Shown: positions 35,369 through 47,552 of the stretch, one piece after another
How the letters are laid out: each line of letters starts with the position of its first letter
Numbering within the stretch: position 1 is the stretch's first letter
Source: Rheum nobile
Lineage: Eukaryota; Streptophyta; Magnoliopsida; Caryophyllales; Polygonaceae
Reading direction: 5' to 3'
DNA: 64,000 bases
Assembly: GCA_027886185.1 (NCBI GenBank)
Contig: WOAB01000018.1
Coordinates: 744,001 to 808,000 of the forward strand
Notes under the pieces: generated by a model
What the model was told of the DNA's origin: nothing
The model's database searches: none
Seen by the model: only the letters and a program-made list of their open reading frames with translations
Translations under genes and position numbers: made by a program

Positions 35369-36749
35369 GAGCAACTTTAATGGGATTTTTTAGATGATTC
35401 TTTTAGAGAGTTTTTGAGAGAATTATTTATTAAAAAATTTATAGTATATTGGGGGTTTTTATTAGGGTCTTTTAGATAAGTCTTTTAGATTTAGTTTAAA
35501 TTATAATTATATCATTTTATTTATATTAAATTATCAATATACTCTTTATTATATTAAATTATAATTATACCCCTTATTATATCGTAATATACAAAAAATT
35601 GAAAAAAAATCATACATTAAAATTGAAAAAAAATCATACATTAAATTATCAAAATAATATTTTTAATGAGAGACCGCGACCGCGGCCTCTCAACCGCGCC
35701 TGCGGCCAAAGGCGAGGAAGGAGCCGCGACGAACCCATTCAACCGCGCCGCGGCCGAGAACAAAGGAGCCGCGACGAAGGCCTCGCTGCTGCGCCCGCGG
35801 CCGAGCACAAGGGAGACCGCGACCGCGGCCTCTCAACCGCGCCCGCGACCGAGAACAAAGGAGCCGCGACGAAGGCCTCGCTGATGCGCCCGCGGTTGAG
35901 CATAAGGGAGACCGCGACCGCGGCCTCTCAACCGCGACCGCGGCCACAACTCTGTCCAAACCCTAAATAAATATTTTGAAATTTTATTTATATTAAATTA
36001 TTAACATACCATATATTATATTAAATTATAATTATACCCCTTATTATATATTAAATTAAAAAATATTTTATAAACAAAGCATGCGTAAAATATATTAAAA
36101 CTATCCTAAATAATAATAACATGGTTTATTTGGACTTAATTATATTAAAATTTGTAAAAACAAATACATCAAATTTCAAAAATTTATTTACAATGTAATT
36201 TTCATATAAAGAAATTTAATTTGGTATTTATTTTAAACCACCAATAATAATAAAAAAATTATTTTCACTTAATGATATCTATAATACAAAAAAATATTAA
36301 AATCTACCAAATATATCCAAAATGGATTTTTATAGATAGAGAAAAATGTAATTAGAATTATGGTATTTTTTTTAAACGAGCCAATTTTTATATAAATCAA
36401 TTTTTTTTTTAAATAACGGACGGCCAGGAATAAATCATGGTTGTCCGTGGCATGCCACGTGGCGCGCATCAGACGCGCGAGCGAGTGCCAATCAGCGCGC
36501 GCCACGTGGCACTGTTCATGCTAGAGCTTTTCAATGACGTGTTTGGTTACCCACTTAAACGACGTCGTTTTTTGTGCACATCAAGGCCAAAAATAAAACC
36601 CGGTCAAACAGCCCCCTATTTAGCAGATTTGGGACGGTCCCGTGAAATGTCCAAATTTGGGGACCCAACTTGGGTCTTTTAGCCCAATACTAATATTTTA
36701 ATATTTTTTCCCTAAAAGTCTCATTTAAAAGCCCCCGTTAAAGTTGCCC
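35369..36749. mobile_element. Non-autonomous PIF/Harbinger-like element
   Basis: Left end GAGCAACTTTAATGGG and right end CCCGTTAAAGTTGCCC are inverted copies flanked by 3-bp TSDs TAA (35366-35368 and 36750-36752). Positions 36180-36430 align in reverse complement with 58145-58420 of the larger element at 57823-61578, which retains a Harbinger transposase tail. The core holds a CCGCGACCGCGG-rich tandem repeat (35665-35945). Open frames across that repeat are composition artefacts. Confidence 0.85.
35665..35945. repeat. GC-rich tandem repeat, core CCGCGACCGCGG
   Basis: About three diverged copies of a unit of roughly 100 bp contain GAGACCGCGACCGCGGCCTC, then AACCGCG and GGAGCCGCGACGAAGGCC. The 12-base core is the reverse complement of CCGCGGTCGCGG in the LTR at 1-770. 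AT-rich sequence on either side is also partly duplicated (about 35500-35590 and 35975-36050). Confidence 0.8.
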
Positions 36750-36752
36750 TAA

Positions 36753-37053
36753 CCCACTAACAAATAATATAAAATTAAGTAGTTGTTAGTATAATTTTAA
36801 TTTTCCAGCCTTTTAACTTTGAAAAATACTGGATCTCTTTATAAAATATGAATTAGAATGATATTAAGATTTACTTAAAAAATGATCTATAGTATTTTTG
36901 CGGATAAAAAATTGAAATTTTAAGTATGTGAAGATATTTTAGTGAACTTAAGTGGCTAAGATTAGTAATAAGATTATCCTAACGTTAGTTTGACGTAAGA
37001 TATAATCAATTTAGCTTGTCACCAAATATTGTAACATAATTAGGATATTAAAG
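36753..37053. other. Intergenic DNA, nothing recognised
   Basis: AT-rich flank between the Harbinger-like element and the SINE; no frame or motif supported. Confidence 0.4.
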
Positions 37054-37066
37054 ATGATAATCTCGA

Positions 37067-37270
37067 CCAACATCTAGTTGGTCTAGTGGGTATTGACGCT
37101 AGGTCCGTTAAGCGTTTTATTCAGAGGTCTTGAGTTCGAGTCATTTTGACGGCGTGTATGAAACTATTAGTGTTAGAAGGGTCCGCCTCATCGAAAGGTA
37201 GTCAATCAGAACCTGGTCCGGACGTAGAGTGACAATGATCATTCGAACCGGGCGAAGGATCTAAAAAAAA
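37067..37270 (+). mobile_element. tRNA-derived SINE
   Basis: 204 bp with an RNA polymerase III A box (TGGTCTAGTGGG, about 37079) and B box (GAGTTCGAGTC, about 37132), a tRNA-unrelated body, and an A-rich tail. A perfect 13-bp TSD ATGATAATCTCGA flanks it (37054-37066 and 37271-37283). It is a retroposed copy rather than a tRNA gene. Confidence 0.93.
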
Positions 37271-37283
37271 ATGATAATCTCGA

Positions 37284-38225
37284 TCTCTTTCTCTTACGGA
37301 CAATGTCAGATTTCATTAAAAACATTGACGATTGTTAAGGGCTTGTTTTGGTAACTCTATCAGTTTTCAGTTTTTAATTTTGAAACAATTTTACTTTTAT
37401 GAGATTTTCAATTTAATTATTTCAAAACATGTTATATCCCAATAGTCACCAAAAAAAAAAAAAAAAATGTCAACTAAAATTTGAAAACCAGACAAATGAG
37501 TTTTCAGAAATATGTGTTTTAGTTTTGAAAAAAAATAGAAAACCGGAAACTTACATGATTACCAAGCATAATCACTTTCGATTTCAATCTTCATTTCTTT
37601 TGCCTTTAAAAGAAAATTTTCGAATGCCACGAACTTTGTTTTGATTGCAAAAGGTCACATTGATCAATGTCGACTATTATCGTTATGCTTTTTCGTTTCT
37701 AAATATGAATTCAAATAACGAATCTCGGTATGATTTGGTAGATCCATCCATATTATTTTTTACAACTTTATATGATGGTTTTTTCCATCTCAAAGTTTTT
37801 TTTTGTTTTTTTTTGTTTGTGTTCTCTTATTTGTGTTATTGTTTGTGAAGGTGCACTTCGAATTCTAAACTTTTGTTTTACTCTAATTATAGATTAGATT
37901 CTAAGTATAGTTGATCAAATCTTTGATAATTATTGATTTTGGATTCTCAGATGAAAATGTTTTGTGGTTTTTGAGGCACCATATATTCCACCACGTCACT
38001 ACTAAATTCAAGACTATGTGTGTTAAGTTGCTAAAAACCCGGCTAAAAAATTGACCTCTAAGGATGCTCTAACAGATAAGCTTCTACTTATAAAAGTTAC
38101 GTTTGATAACGATTTCAGTATTTTGAATAATGCAATAACGATTTTAAATTAAATTAGAATAACCATAGAGTATTTAAGAAAATAAACGTTTGATTGTTTT
38201 GATGTTACTGTAAAGTAACCGAAAT
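37284..38225. other. Intergenic DNA upstream of RABA1F
   Basis: AT-rich, with poly-A and poly-T runs. Short frames at 37429-37848 have no recognisable content. The promoter of RABA1F should lie in the last few hundred bases, but no clear TATA box is seen; a CT-rich leader starts about 38240. Confidence 0.45.
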
Positions 38226-38318
38226 CACATCAAATCTGATTTCCCTCCCCACTTTCCCTACTTTCTCTCCTCTCTGCTCTCTCTTTCTTGGCAGGATCAT
38301 CAGCAGACTGCAGACCAT

Positions 38319-39864
38319 ATGGGGTTCAGAGCAGATGACGATTACGATTACCTCTTCAAGATGGTGCTGATCGGCGACTCCGGCGTCGGCAAATCCAACC
38401 TCCTCTCCCGATTCACTCGCAATGAGTTCAGCCTCGAGTCTAAATCCACCATCGGCGTCGAATTCGCAACTCGTAGCATTCACGTTGACGATAAGGTCGT
38501 CAAAGCCCAAATTTGGGACACAGCTGGCCAAGAAAGGTACTCCTTTATTCCCGATTTCGATATTGCTCGGCTTTTCCTGCTCGCCGTTTGTCTAATTTGA
38601 AGTTCAGTTTGGGGTAAGAATGCGCATTTTATGCTGCGATGAAGTTTAGGGCATGGAAATGGATAGATCCGTGCTTGTTTTGAGTGTTATCGAAATTCTT
38701 TGATTCTCTCGACGTGATTTGGGATCGGAAGCGGTAGTAAATGTTTGGATTCACTTGCTAATGCTGATGTAAAACAACTTATGTGTCTGATTATAATGTC
38801 ATGAATTCCTCAGTATTAGGTCACCATGTTCAGTTTCTCATGACCTAATTTCGCAAAATTTTGAGTTGTTGTTGAGTTCATACTGAAAGCAGCTTGCAGA
38901 GCTGTGCCTCAACTTATTACTTTTGTCAAATACTTCATACATGATCCAATTCTTCTACGATTGACCTCTAGTTACTGACTTATTCCTTGTTTGATGTTTC
39001 GAAATGGCACCTGGGACTTGGGAATTTCTCAGTCTTGGATTCTGATTGCTATTTCACTTTCCCATTTAGCTAGGAATAGGTCTTCTAAGATTGACCTCTA
39101 GTTACCAACTTCCCCTGTTACTTCCTGTCATTCTCAATATTTACCTTCTGAACTGAAAGATATTGTATGTTCTGACTTTGCTTAGTTTATGCAAGTGGTT
39201 CAAAAAAAGGAATAGGTTTTCTAATAACCCAAACACAAATTAGTGATTGCTTTTGATGTGATAATATCTCAAACTTGAGATTGACTAGGTCACCGGATAA
39301 AGATCATGTACCTCTGGCATCTATCTTTAGCTATTGGTTTGAATATGACATGTATATTTATATTCCTTTTCCAAGATCCTTGCAATTTGAGTCTGCTTCC
39401 TAATTCGTGTTTTCGTTTCGTCTTTCTTTAGATACCGTGCAATTACAAGTGCATACTACCGAGGAGCAGTCGGTGCGCTGCTTGTGTACGACGTCACTCG
39501 TCAAGTGACATTCGAGAACGTAGAGAGATGGTTGAAGGAGCTCCGAGACCACACAGACTCCAGCATTGTGATTATGCTGGTGGGAAACAAGGCAGATCTG
39601 CGCCACTTACGAGCCGTGTCAACCGAGGATGCCACAACGTTTGCTGAGAAGGAAAAAACCATCTTCATGGAGACATCCGCACTCGAGTCTCTAAACGTGG
39701 AAAACGCCTTCACAGAGGTTCTTACCCAGATATACCGCGTTGCCAGCAAAAGGGCGCTCGAAGCTGGGGATGACCCGGCATCTGTGCCAAAGGGTCAAAC
39801 CATCAATGTCGGCACCAAGGATGATGTATCCGCTGTGAAGAATTCCGGGTGTTGCTCTGCATAG
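38319..39864 (+). CDS. RABA1F: Rab GTPase, RABA1 (Rab11) subfamily
   Basis: Two exons, 38319-38536 and 39432-39864, joined across an 895-bp GT-AG intron that splits the Arg codon after GQE, give 216 residues. G-box motifs: GDSGVGKS (about 19-26), the effector region STIGVEFATR, WDTAGQE, GNKAD and TSAL. The C-terminus ends in GCCSA, a double-cysteine prenylation site. The sequence closely follows plant RABA1f/g, including SIHVDDKVVKAQIWD and PKGQTINVG. These GTPases direct traffic from the trans-Golgi/recycling endosome to the plasma membrane and cell plate. A CT-rich 5' leader precedes the ATG. If unspliced, the frame would stop at 38600. RABA1f versus a close paralogue is the only real doubt. 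Confidence 0.95.
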
Positions 39865-40690
39865 TATCCAGATCTCAGATCACTGAGTTTATAGTTTGCT
39901 GTGTTGCCAGGTACTAAGCAGCAGATTTGTTGTCCTTTCAGTAGTTAAGTGTTCTTCACATCATATCTACATGTACTAATTATATTGCTCAAACTCTGTT
40001 TCTTGTTTATTTGTTGCTCCTACGGTGAAGTTCATTGAGACTCTTTGAAACTCGAAGTTAAAAAGGTATACACAACAGCATATGTTTCGATTCTTGCCTA
40101 CTAGCTAGTCAATAACAATTTTGGGCTTATTACATAACTGGGCTGCATGAAAACCATTTGATCCATTCTTCTATATTTACTTTTCCCTTTTTTGTTATAA
40201 AAAACTTTTGGATTGATGTTCGGCGTTTTGGAGTTAACAAGGCCAGTAGTTGTTTGAGTCTTTTTGCACATTTTTAGTCCTAGTGATTCGTCTATAGTCT
40301 TGTGTGGCTAGCTTTTGTAAAGGTTTTGGTTATCCCGGGTACATTCGTGATATCTTTTGACTTTTGCCCCACGAAAATATATTCACCATTACCTTACCAG
40401 GAAATAAAATGTTTGGGTTAAGTGGTCAAGGATAAGTAATAAGGTTTTGTTTGGTGAGAATATTTATAAACACTTTCTTTTTTGAAAATAGATTATGCAA
40501 TAAATAGTTTGGTGAGATTTTTTTAGATATGGAGTATTTTTTATTTGTCATAAAGTGTGTAATGAAAAAGTAAAATTATTTTAATGACACATTCATTACG
40601 ATTTATTAAAAGTATTTTTTGTAACAAAAAAAACTTCATTAGGGATAATGTGTTTATAAAGATGCAAACAAAGTTTAAGGATGGCTTGAA
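39865..40690. other. 3' region of RABA1F and intergenic DNA
   Basis: Contains the probable 3' UTR, then AT-rich DNA. No further coding signal. Confidence 0.5.
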
Positions 40691-40699
40691 TATTTAGGG

Positions 40700-41655
40700 T
40701 TATATTATGCAGGTTTTTTTAAATTAGTATGCAATTTTTATTTTGTTAAAAATTATAAAATTGACCCAAAATTTATTCTTTTCCTTCAGAGCTCTCTCGT
40801 CTCCATTCTCTCTTGTTTCCATGTTGAACACGCATAGACATGCTTGATGTGCATGTTGAGCAAGCACAGACGGGCTTGATGTGCAAAACCAACATGCAAG
40901 GACAAGCCTGATATGCAAAACCGACATGCACGGACACACGTGATCTGCAAAACTAACATGTACGGACATACTTGATGTGCAAAACCAATATGCACCTCAC
41001 ATGTGAACGTGTTTTCCAAACATCCTTAGATGAAGCGTACAAGCTTTTTACCACTTCATTCAAAGTGATTAAACCAATGAATATTTTACATCATACTTTC
41101 ATATCGAAACATATCATGTGGTGTATACTACGTATCTCATCCATCGTGTTTCTATCACTATCGCTTGACATTGTTTTCCGGAACACTTTAATAACATAAA
41201 GATCTTTTGAAGAGTGGGTTAAAACCCGATTTCTAAGTTTTGTTGTGATATTAGGGTTTATGTGATTGAGAATAAATAAAGGTTCGATCTATTATAACGT
41301 GTAATTTCCATACAATATTAGGGTTAATAATGACTATCATTTTTTACCCAACCTGATAAGTTTTTAACTGTTGCACGAACAATAAGAGATAAATAGCTTA
41401 CATGAATGTATTTCAAAATAAATCGATTTAACCCATGCACGTCAAAACCTAACGTGGGTTGTTGGTTTGCTTAGACATGGTTGATGAGCATGTTGGATTT
41501 GCACATCCGTAGTGTCTACGCATCTGTAGTTTGCACATCCAACGCATCTGTGCATTTGTGTATTGCACATACAACACTAATGAGACCATTTTTGTAATTT
41601 TTAACATTTAAAAAGCTACATACTACTTACAAAAATATACATAATACGTATGTAT
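40700..41655. mobile_element. Long-TIR DNA element (MULE-like), non-coding
   Basis: About 65 bp at 40700-40766 (including GTTAAAAATTATAAAATTGACC) aligns imperfectly with the reverse complement of 41587-41655. The interior holds a 32-bp tandem repeat and related TTGCACATCC words (41495-41575). No transposase and no clear TSD, so the superfamily is a guess. Confidence 0.55.
40843..41002. repeat. 32-bp tandem repeat, five units
   Basis: Units start at 40843, 40875, 40907, 40939 and 40971, exactly 32 bp apart, each beginning (C)TTGATGTGC or a close variant and containing AACATGCA. Frames across it (40724-41019) only reflect the repeat. Confidence 0.92.
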
Positions 41656-42072
41656 GTTTATAGTTTTTACGTTCTAAGTTGAGTGCCTTTTAGCTTTTTA
41701 AGTTATTTCAATTTGGACTATTTTGGATATATGCTTGTTTATGGAGTTGGATATTTTATAGTTGTGTTGAAAGAAGGTTTTTATTATATTATATATTTGG
41801 GTTTTGTTTGGATGGAAAGGAATGTTATCATCAATTGCATATTCAAAATCTCTTATTCTTCCATCAAAAAAAAATCTCTTATTCTAATTCTAACTCTAAC
41901 TCACTACTAATAACAATTATGCGTAGATTTTGATACCTAAGCCTGAGCCCCTAACAGGAGTTATAAGACTGTATTATTTGGTGTCACATATTGAGTTCAT
42001 CAAAGTTTGATGTTACATCCATGATAACATGAAGCATGCATATAATATAATACACTAAGTCACTAATGAATG
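41656..42072. other. Intergenic DNA, nothing recognised
   Basis: AT-rich. The frame at 41683-41910 is hydrophobic and low-complexity with no family resemblance. Confidence 0.4.
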
Positions 42073-42423
42073 TGTAACGGAGAGATGTCTTTTTGGATCC
42101 AACTGTTAAACCCAGCAAATAAGCCCAATGAGAATTGACAATAAGAGGAGTAATAGTCCATTTACTTTTATACTAGGTTTGAACTCCTCACAATATTGAT
42201 GCGGATTCACAATTGACCGACTCTCAATAATCTCCTCATCACTTGCGAATCTCCACAAACCACGTGTGGGCCCAAGCCGAACCGTCGACTCTGATACCAC
42301 TTGTTGCGAGGAGATGTCCTTTTGGGCCCTACTATCAAGTCCGGCACATAAGTCCAACGGAATTACATCCTAAAATCAATTGACAACAGAAAGACTAACA
42401 CATCTACTTATATACTAGGCTTA

Positions 42424-42765
42424 TATGAACATATTGAGGATCAATCAGCCGGTGGACAACTTAACTCAAGTGCCAGCTCACACAGAGAAGACAACTCAAG
42501 TGCTAGCTCACCAGAGAAGCCACTTCATTTGCTCTTGATTCAGTTAGTGCACGAGCTTAATTCTGTTAGGGATTGTATGGCTCACATTCATTCCAGTCTT
42601 CACACTTTCTTTCTCTCTCTGTATATAACTTCTCAATTGTTCTTTATTCTGCTTAAGAGTGAATAACATCAAAACTTCCGCTTCTTCTTTTCCTCTAATT
42701 TCTTAAATTTGTCAATGGAGTTTATGATTGAATTCCTTGATTTTCTTGAGTGTTGATTCTTCATA
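42424..42765 (+). repeat. 5' LTR of the Copia element
   Basis: 342 bp with inverted ends TATGAA and TTCATA. It differs from the 3' LTR by a 31-bp internal duplication (near 42470-42515) and several substitutions. Confidence 0.9.
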
Positions 42766-42858
42766 TGGTATCAGAGCACATCTTCCTATTAAAATTTAGG
42801 GAGATTGTATCTTGGTTGCCACTTATCTGATTAATCAAATGCCAAGTTTAGTGTTGAA

Positions 42859-45325
42859 CTAGAAATCGAAGTCCGTGCTTCGCACGAACCTTTGATGTAT
42901 ATGTAGTGTCACGATTTAAATTTGAGTTTCTAATATATGGATTGTTGTTTTATGTTTTATCTTAGACGATATATTGTTTGATATGTATTTAAATGTAATA
43001 TCTAAGTCTTGACAAAAAAATGTAATATCTTAGTATTTTAGATATAAATGCTATGATTGTACGAAGTACAATTTTATTTATTTATTTTGGTCAGAAGTTC
43101 AATTTAAATTTTGAATTAATATGGTAGTTGTTTTTTGTAAGAATGCGTTTTTTCCTTCTAAAATATTTCAAAAATATTTTAGAAATGCCTATCTAATTAT
43201 ATGTTGTGCTTGAACTCGAGTATTTATAAGAAATTTGTTACAACAACTCTCATTTCTTACATGCTCCACTATCCTCCACATTTCTAATTTTTTGCCTTTA
43301 TCTTACAAATTTATTGCATTTTAATAATGTCTTTTTTGTTATGCTTTAGTTATTAATATTCATTAATATATCATTTTATTTATTTGGTCTGGAATATATA
43401 TATCATTTTATTAGTCACGTTGACTTTACATATTCCTAGACATTAATATCATTTTAATTAAAATATATTAGTCATTAATTTCTATTCTTATTAAATACGG
43501 AGTAATATAAATAATTGGTGACTCTGCATTTTCCTAAATCTTGTTATATTTTATATAAAAGTACATTCGTTATTTTATCGATACTTGCTTACTCTTCTTA
43601 GCGAAATTATAATTCATAACTTCTTCCTTGTACATTTCTTATGTGAGAGTGAGTACATGTCTATTATTTCGGCTTCTATCCTTGATTAATTCATCTAGAC
43701 CAACACCAATGAGGCCAAATTTAGTATATATACATGATGAGTGTAAAATGAATATGTATAAAATAGAACAATAAAAATCATCCTTAACCAAAATAACAAC
43801 ACACCTATCTAAAACGATTTAGTACAAAAAAGAAACTAAAAATACAAACCTAATTGAATTTATACTACTAATAGTTAAAGGGTTTACATCGTCCATAAAT
43901 TAGTTTGTTTTATTCTTTACTAACAATCAGTCCTCCTAAATCGATTGTCTTTGTCCTCCTTCTAGTGAAAGCTACTGGTGCATGATGTAAACAATCGATG
44001 CCTCAATAGTGCTATTAGATTATCCAATTCTTTGACATCTTCACATAAAATTAACCTATCTCGATCAAAAGACAGTTATATTAATAAATTTAAACCGATA
44101 TATGTAAGTATTATAGACTACAAAAGATATTCAAATACATATAATCAAGGATAGTTTACCGTGAGGTGGATATATACTTGCATAATCGACAATCAGGAAT
44201 CCTCATTCACATCTTTAATTTAATAATTATGCTTACTTCAGTGATCATGTCTTTTTAAGGTGTTGCCCACTATCTCCCAAGCTTCACTATATGGCTTTCT
44301 AAAACTAATTTCCATGTAGAAGAATGATATGATGGATGCCCAGAGCAAATGAATAGAATACCACCGTTTTCGCCCTTTTATAGATGAAAATGTTACTTGG
44401 AAAGTGAAGTCATTTTGACATATAACTGTTTAGACATCTTGACTATAATTTGTTTTCAACCATTCATTGTGTACTAAATACGGGAGTTACGTGTAGTAAT
44501 TGGATAATATTAGAATATGAGTAAATGAGAGCAAAATATAACGTATACAGTATGTAGTAACTATCAGTCTATCTCTAATTGAGATTTAGGTTAAAAAATG
44601 AGTCATAACTCATAACCTAAAGAGTAGTCCGTACGTAGAGGCAAGATTTAGCTGAAAAAAGTGTGTGAGAGGAGAGAATAATTACTTACAAATAGTGCTC
44701 ATTTTTATATATACACATAATTATGCTATGATATATTAAAATAAACAAAGAAAAATTAATTACTTAAATTACAAAGTAGCCTATAATTATAGTTATGTAT
44801 TTTATATTGGTTTATAAACCCTATAGTAAAAACCGATCGGAAAATCTAACATATTATATACTAAGGATGATAAACTAATCCTACATGCAAACTATAACTT
44901 TAGGCCTATTTAAGCCTTTGATTTTGTCTTTTAAAATAAGCATTCAATGACAATGCTAACTTTAAATATATATATATAGATGATTATTTTTCATGCTTAA
45001 TAGAAATATAAATTGAACTATGTTGAAAATTTAACGTGAAGATATAAGAATTATACAATGATATGAAAATGAGGACTTTTTAATTGATTAATATGTAGTA
45101 ATTGTATATAATTGTGAATCAAAAACTTTGTATATTATATAGACAATTATAGACTATTAATATAATTGTTAATATATGAAATTGTCACTTTAGTACTTTT
45201 TGGATTTGAGAAATTGTTTAAATTTTGTGCTAAATAAATAAGGCATGAAATGAAAAAAAAAACTAATTCATCTTTAAAAGTTAGCATTCAATGACCTAGA
45301 AAACTAACTTTTAAATATATATAGA
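42859..45325 (-). mobile_element. Non-autonomous Helitron nested in the Copia element
   Basis: On the minus strand it runs from TCTATATATATTTAAAAG (45325) to CTAG (42859), inserted exactly between host A and T (42858 and 45326). A perfect 5-bp stem CGTGC/GCACG with loop TTC (42874-42886) lies 11 nt inside the CTAG end. Removing it restores an uninterrupted integrase frame. All canonical Helitron terminal features are present. Length 2,467 bp, no Rep or helicase and no open frame of note. Confidence 0.93.
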
Positions 45326-47545
45326 TTGGAAAATTCCTTATGAAGTCTTGCTTCATAAGAGGCCATCCTTTGATAATCTTAGAGTTTTGGGTTGTCTTTG
45401 TTATGCTCTTAATAAGACTCATGATAAGTTTGCATCTAAAGCCAGAAAATGTGTCTTTATTGGATATCCTTATGCTCAAAAGGCATACAAATTATATGAT
45501 TTGGAAACACATCAGGTGTTTGCTAGCAGAGATGTGATATTCAAGGAAAATATTTTTTCTTTCCAGCCTAATACTACAGTTCCTGAGATAGATGAACATA
45601 TTGTTTCTTCCAGGATTTCTCTTCCATTAGTCAGCCCAGTCATGGATGATTCTTTTGTTTATCAAAATGATGCTGCTATTTTTGCTCAGAATTCAGTTCC
45701 TTCTTCTTCTGGTTCAGCTCATGTTATGCAGTCTCACATAGCTAGTCCTCAGATATCTATTACTGAACCATCTTCAGGATATTCTCTTCAGAGTGAGAAT
45801 GATTTTCCTGTTTTATCAAGGACTCCTTCTGCTATGCCTCGACATACTACAAGACTTAGAGGTCCTCCTAGCAGATTTCAAGACTTTGTTTGTCCTACTA
45901 TCAGGTTAGTGGATACTACCTCTCAATCCTTTCTTGTTTCTCAATGCAAGTTATCTGCTTATACAGATGAATACAGGGCATCTTTGTCCAATGTTTTGAG
46001 TTTATATGAGCTAGTCAGTTATGCTCAGGCTGCTAAAGATTCTATGTGGGTGAAAGCTATGCAGACAGAGTTAGATGCTTTAGAATTGAACCATACTTGG
46101 GACTTGGTTCCTTTGCCTCATGACAAGAGTGCAATAGGATGTAAATGGGTTTATAAAATTAAATTTAGACCTGATGGAACAGTAGAGAGATACAAAGCCA
46201 GACTTGTGGCCAAGGGTTATAATCAGATTGAGGGCAAAAATTTTAAACACACCTTTTCTCCTGTAGCTAAGTTTGCATCAGTGAGGATTTTTCTTGCCCT
46301 GGCAATTGCTCATGCTTGGCCTATTCACCAACTTGATATTAACATGCCTTCCTACATGGTTTTCTGGATGAGGAAGTTTATATGTCTTTGCCTCAAGGTT
46401 ACACCAAAGGGTCTCCAGGACAAGTGTGTCATTTGAAGAGATCATTGTATGGTCTCAAACAAGCCTCAAGACAATGGAACCTTGAGTTAACTAAGTTGCT
46501 TCTTAGCTTGGGTTTTGTGCAATCCAAACATGACTATTCTGTTTTTGTCAAAAGTTTTGCCAGTCAGATTACAATTGCACTGGTGTATGTGGATGATATG
46601 TTGTTAACTGGTAACAACACTTTGGATATTTAATCTACCAAAGATGCTCTTCATTCAGCTTTCACCATCAAAGATTTGGGGGCTATCAGGTATTTCCTTG
46701 GGATAGAGGTTGCTCGGTCTTCCATTGGTACTCTTCTTAATCAAAGAAAGTACATCTTAGATATTCTTAAAGATACTAAAATGGTTGATTGTAAGTCAGC
46801 CAAATTTCCACTTCAGAGAGGTCTCAAACTCTCTATTGATCATGGAAAGTTACTTGAAGACCCTGAGATTTACAGACGACTCATTGGTAGACTGCTCTAC
46901 TTGAATCTCACCAGGCCTGATCTCTCTTATGCTTCACAGCATCTCAGTCAATTTGTTAGTTGTCCTAGAGTCCCTTATCTTACAGCAGCTATGCATGTTG
47001 TTCGGTATCTTAAAGGCACAGTTGACCTGGGTTTGTTCTATTCTTCACACACTGCTCTTCACTTGTCAACTTACTGTGATGTCGATTGGGGAAGCTGTGT
47101 GTTTTCTGGTCGATCACTCACAGGGTATTGTGTTTTCTTAGGTGATTATTTGGTCTCTTGGAAGACAAAGAGACATAAATCTGTCTCTAAGAGTTCTGCT
47201 GAATCAGAGTACAGAGCCATGTCTACCACTGCTAGTGAACTTGTTTTGGATGCTGGTTTGTTAACAGATTTGCAAGTTCATGTTCCACAACCTATCACCT
47301 TGTTCTGTGACAACAAGGCCGCCCAACACATTGTTGCAAACCCAGTTTTTCACGAACGAACGAAGCATCTCAATATTGATTGTCACTACATTCGTGATCA
47401 GGTTCAATCTGGTTTCATTGCTACTTCTCATGTGAGTTCACAACTTCAACTTGCTGATTTGCTTACTAAGGCACTTGGTGAGCAACAACATCACTTTTTA
47501 TCTTCCAAGTTAGGACTTGTGTCTCATGACTCTAGTCCTACTTGA
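45326..47545 (+). pseudogene. Copia polyprotein remnant: integrase C-terminus, reverse transcriptase, RNase H
   Basis: The reading continues from the 42.8-kb side into KIPYEVLLHKRP and VLGCLCYAL (integrase end), then a variable linker, the RT domain (WVYKIKFRPDGTVERYKARL, LYGLKQASRQW, YVDDML at 46586-46600), and RNase H (SAESEYRAMS, then DNKAAQHI). Frames are 45348-46436, 46382-46633 and 46676-47545. Two lesions split them: loss of a single base near 46343 in the RT palm, and a TAA at 46631-46633. With gag, protease and integrase core also missing, it is not autonomous. Confidence 0.93.
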
Positions 47546-47552
47546 GGGGGGA

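Noticed and set aside
35599..35970. Ala/Pro/Arg-rich frames on both strands
   Set aside because: They are translations of the CCGCGACCGCGG tandem repeat in a DNA element.
37079..37140. Possible tRNA gene
   Set aside because: A and B boxes are present but there is no cloverleaf; the A-rich tail and 13-bp TSD show a SINE.
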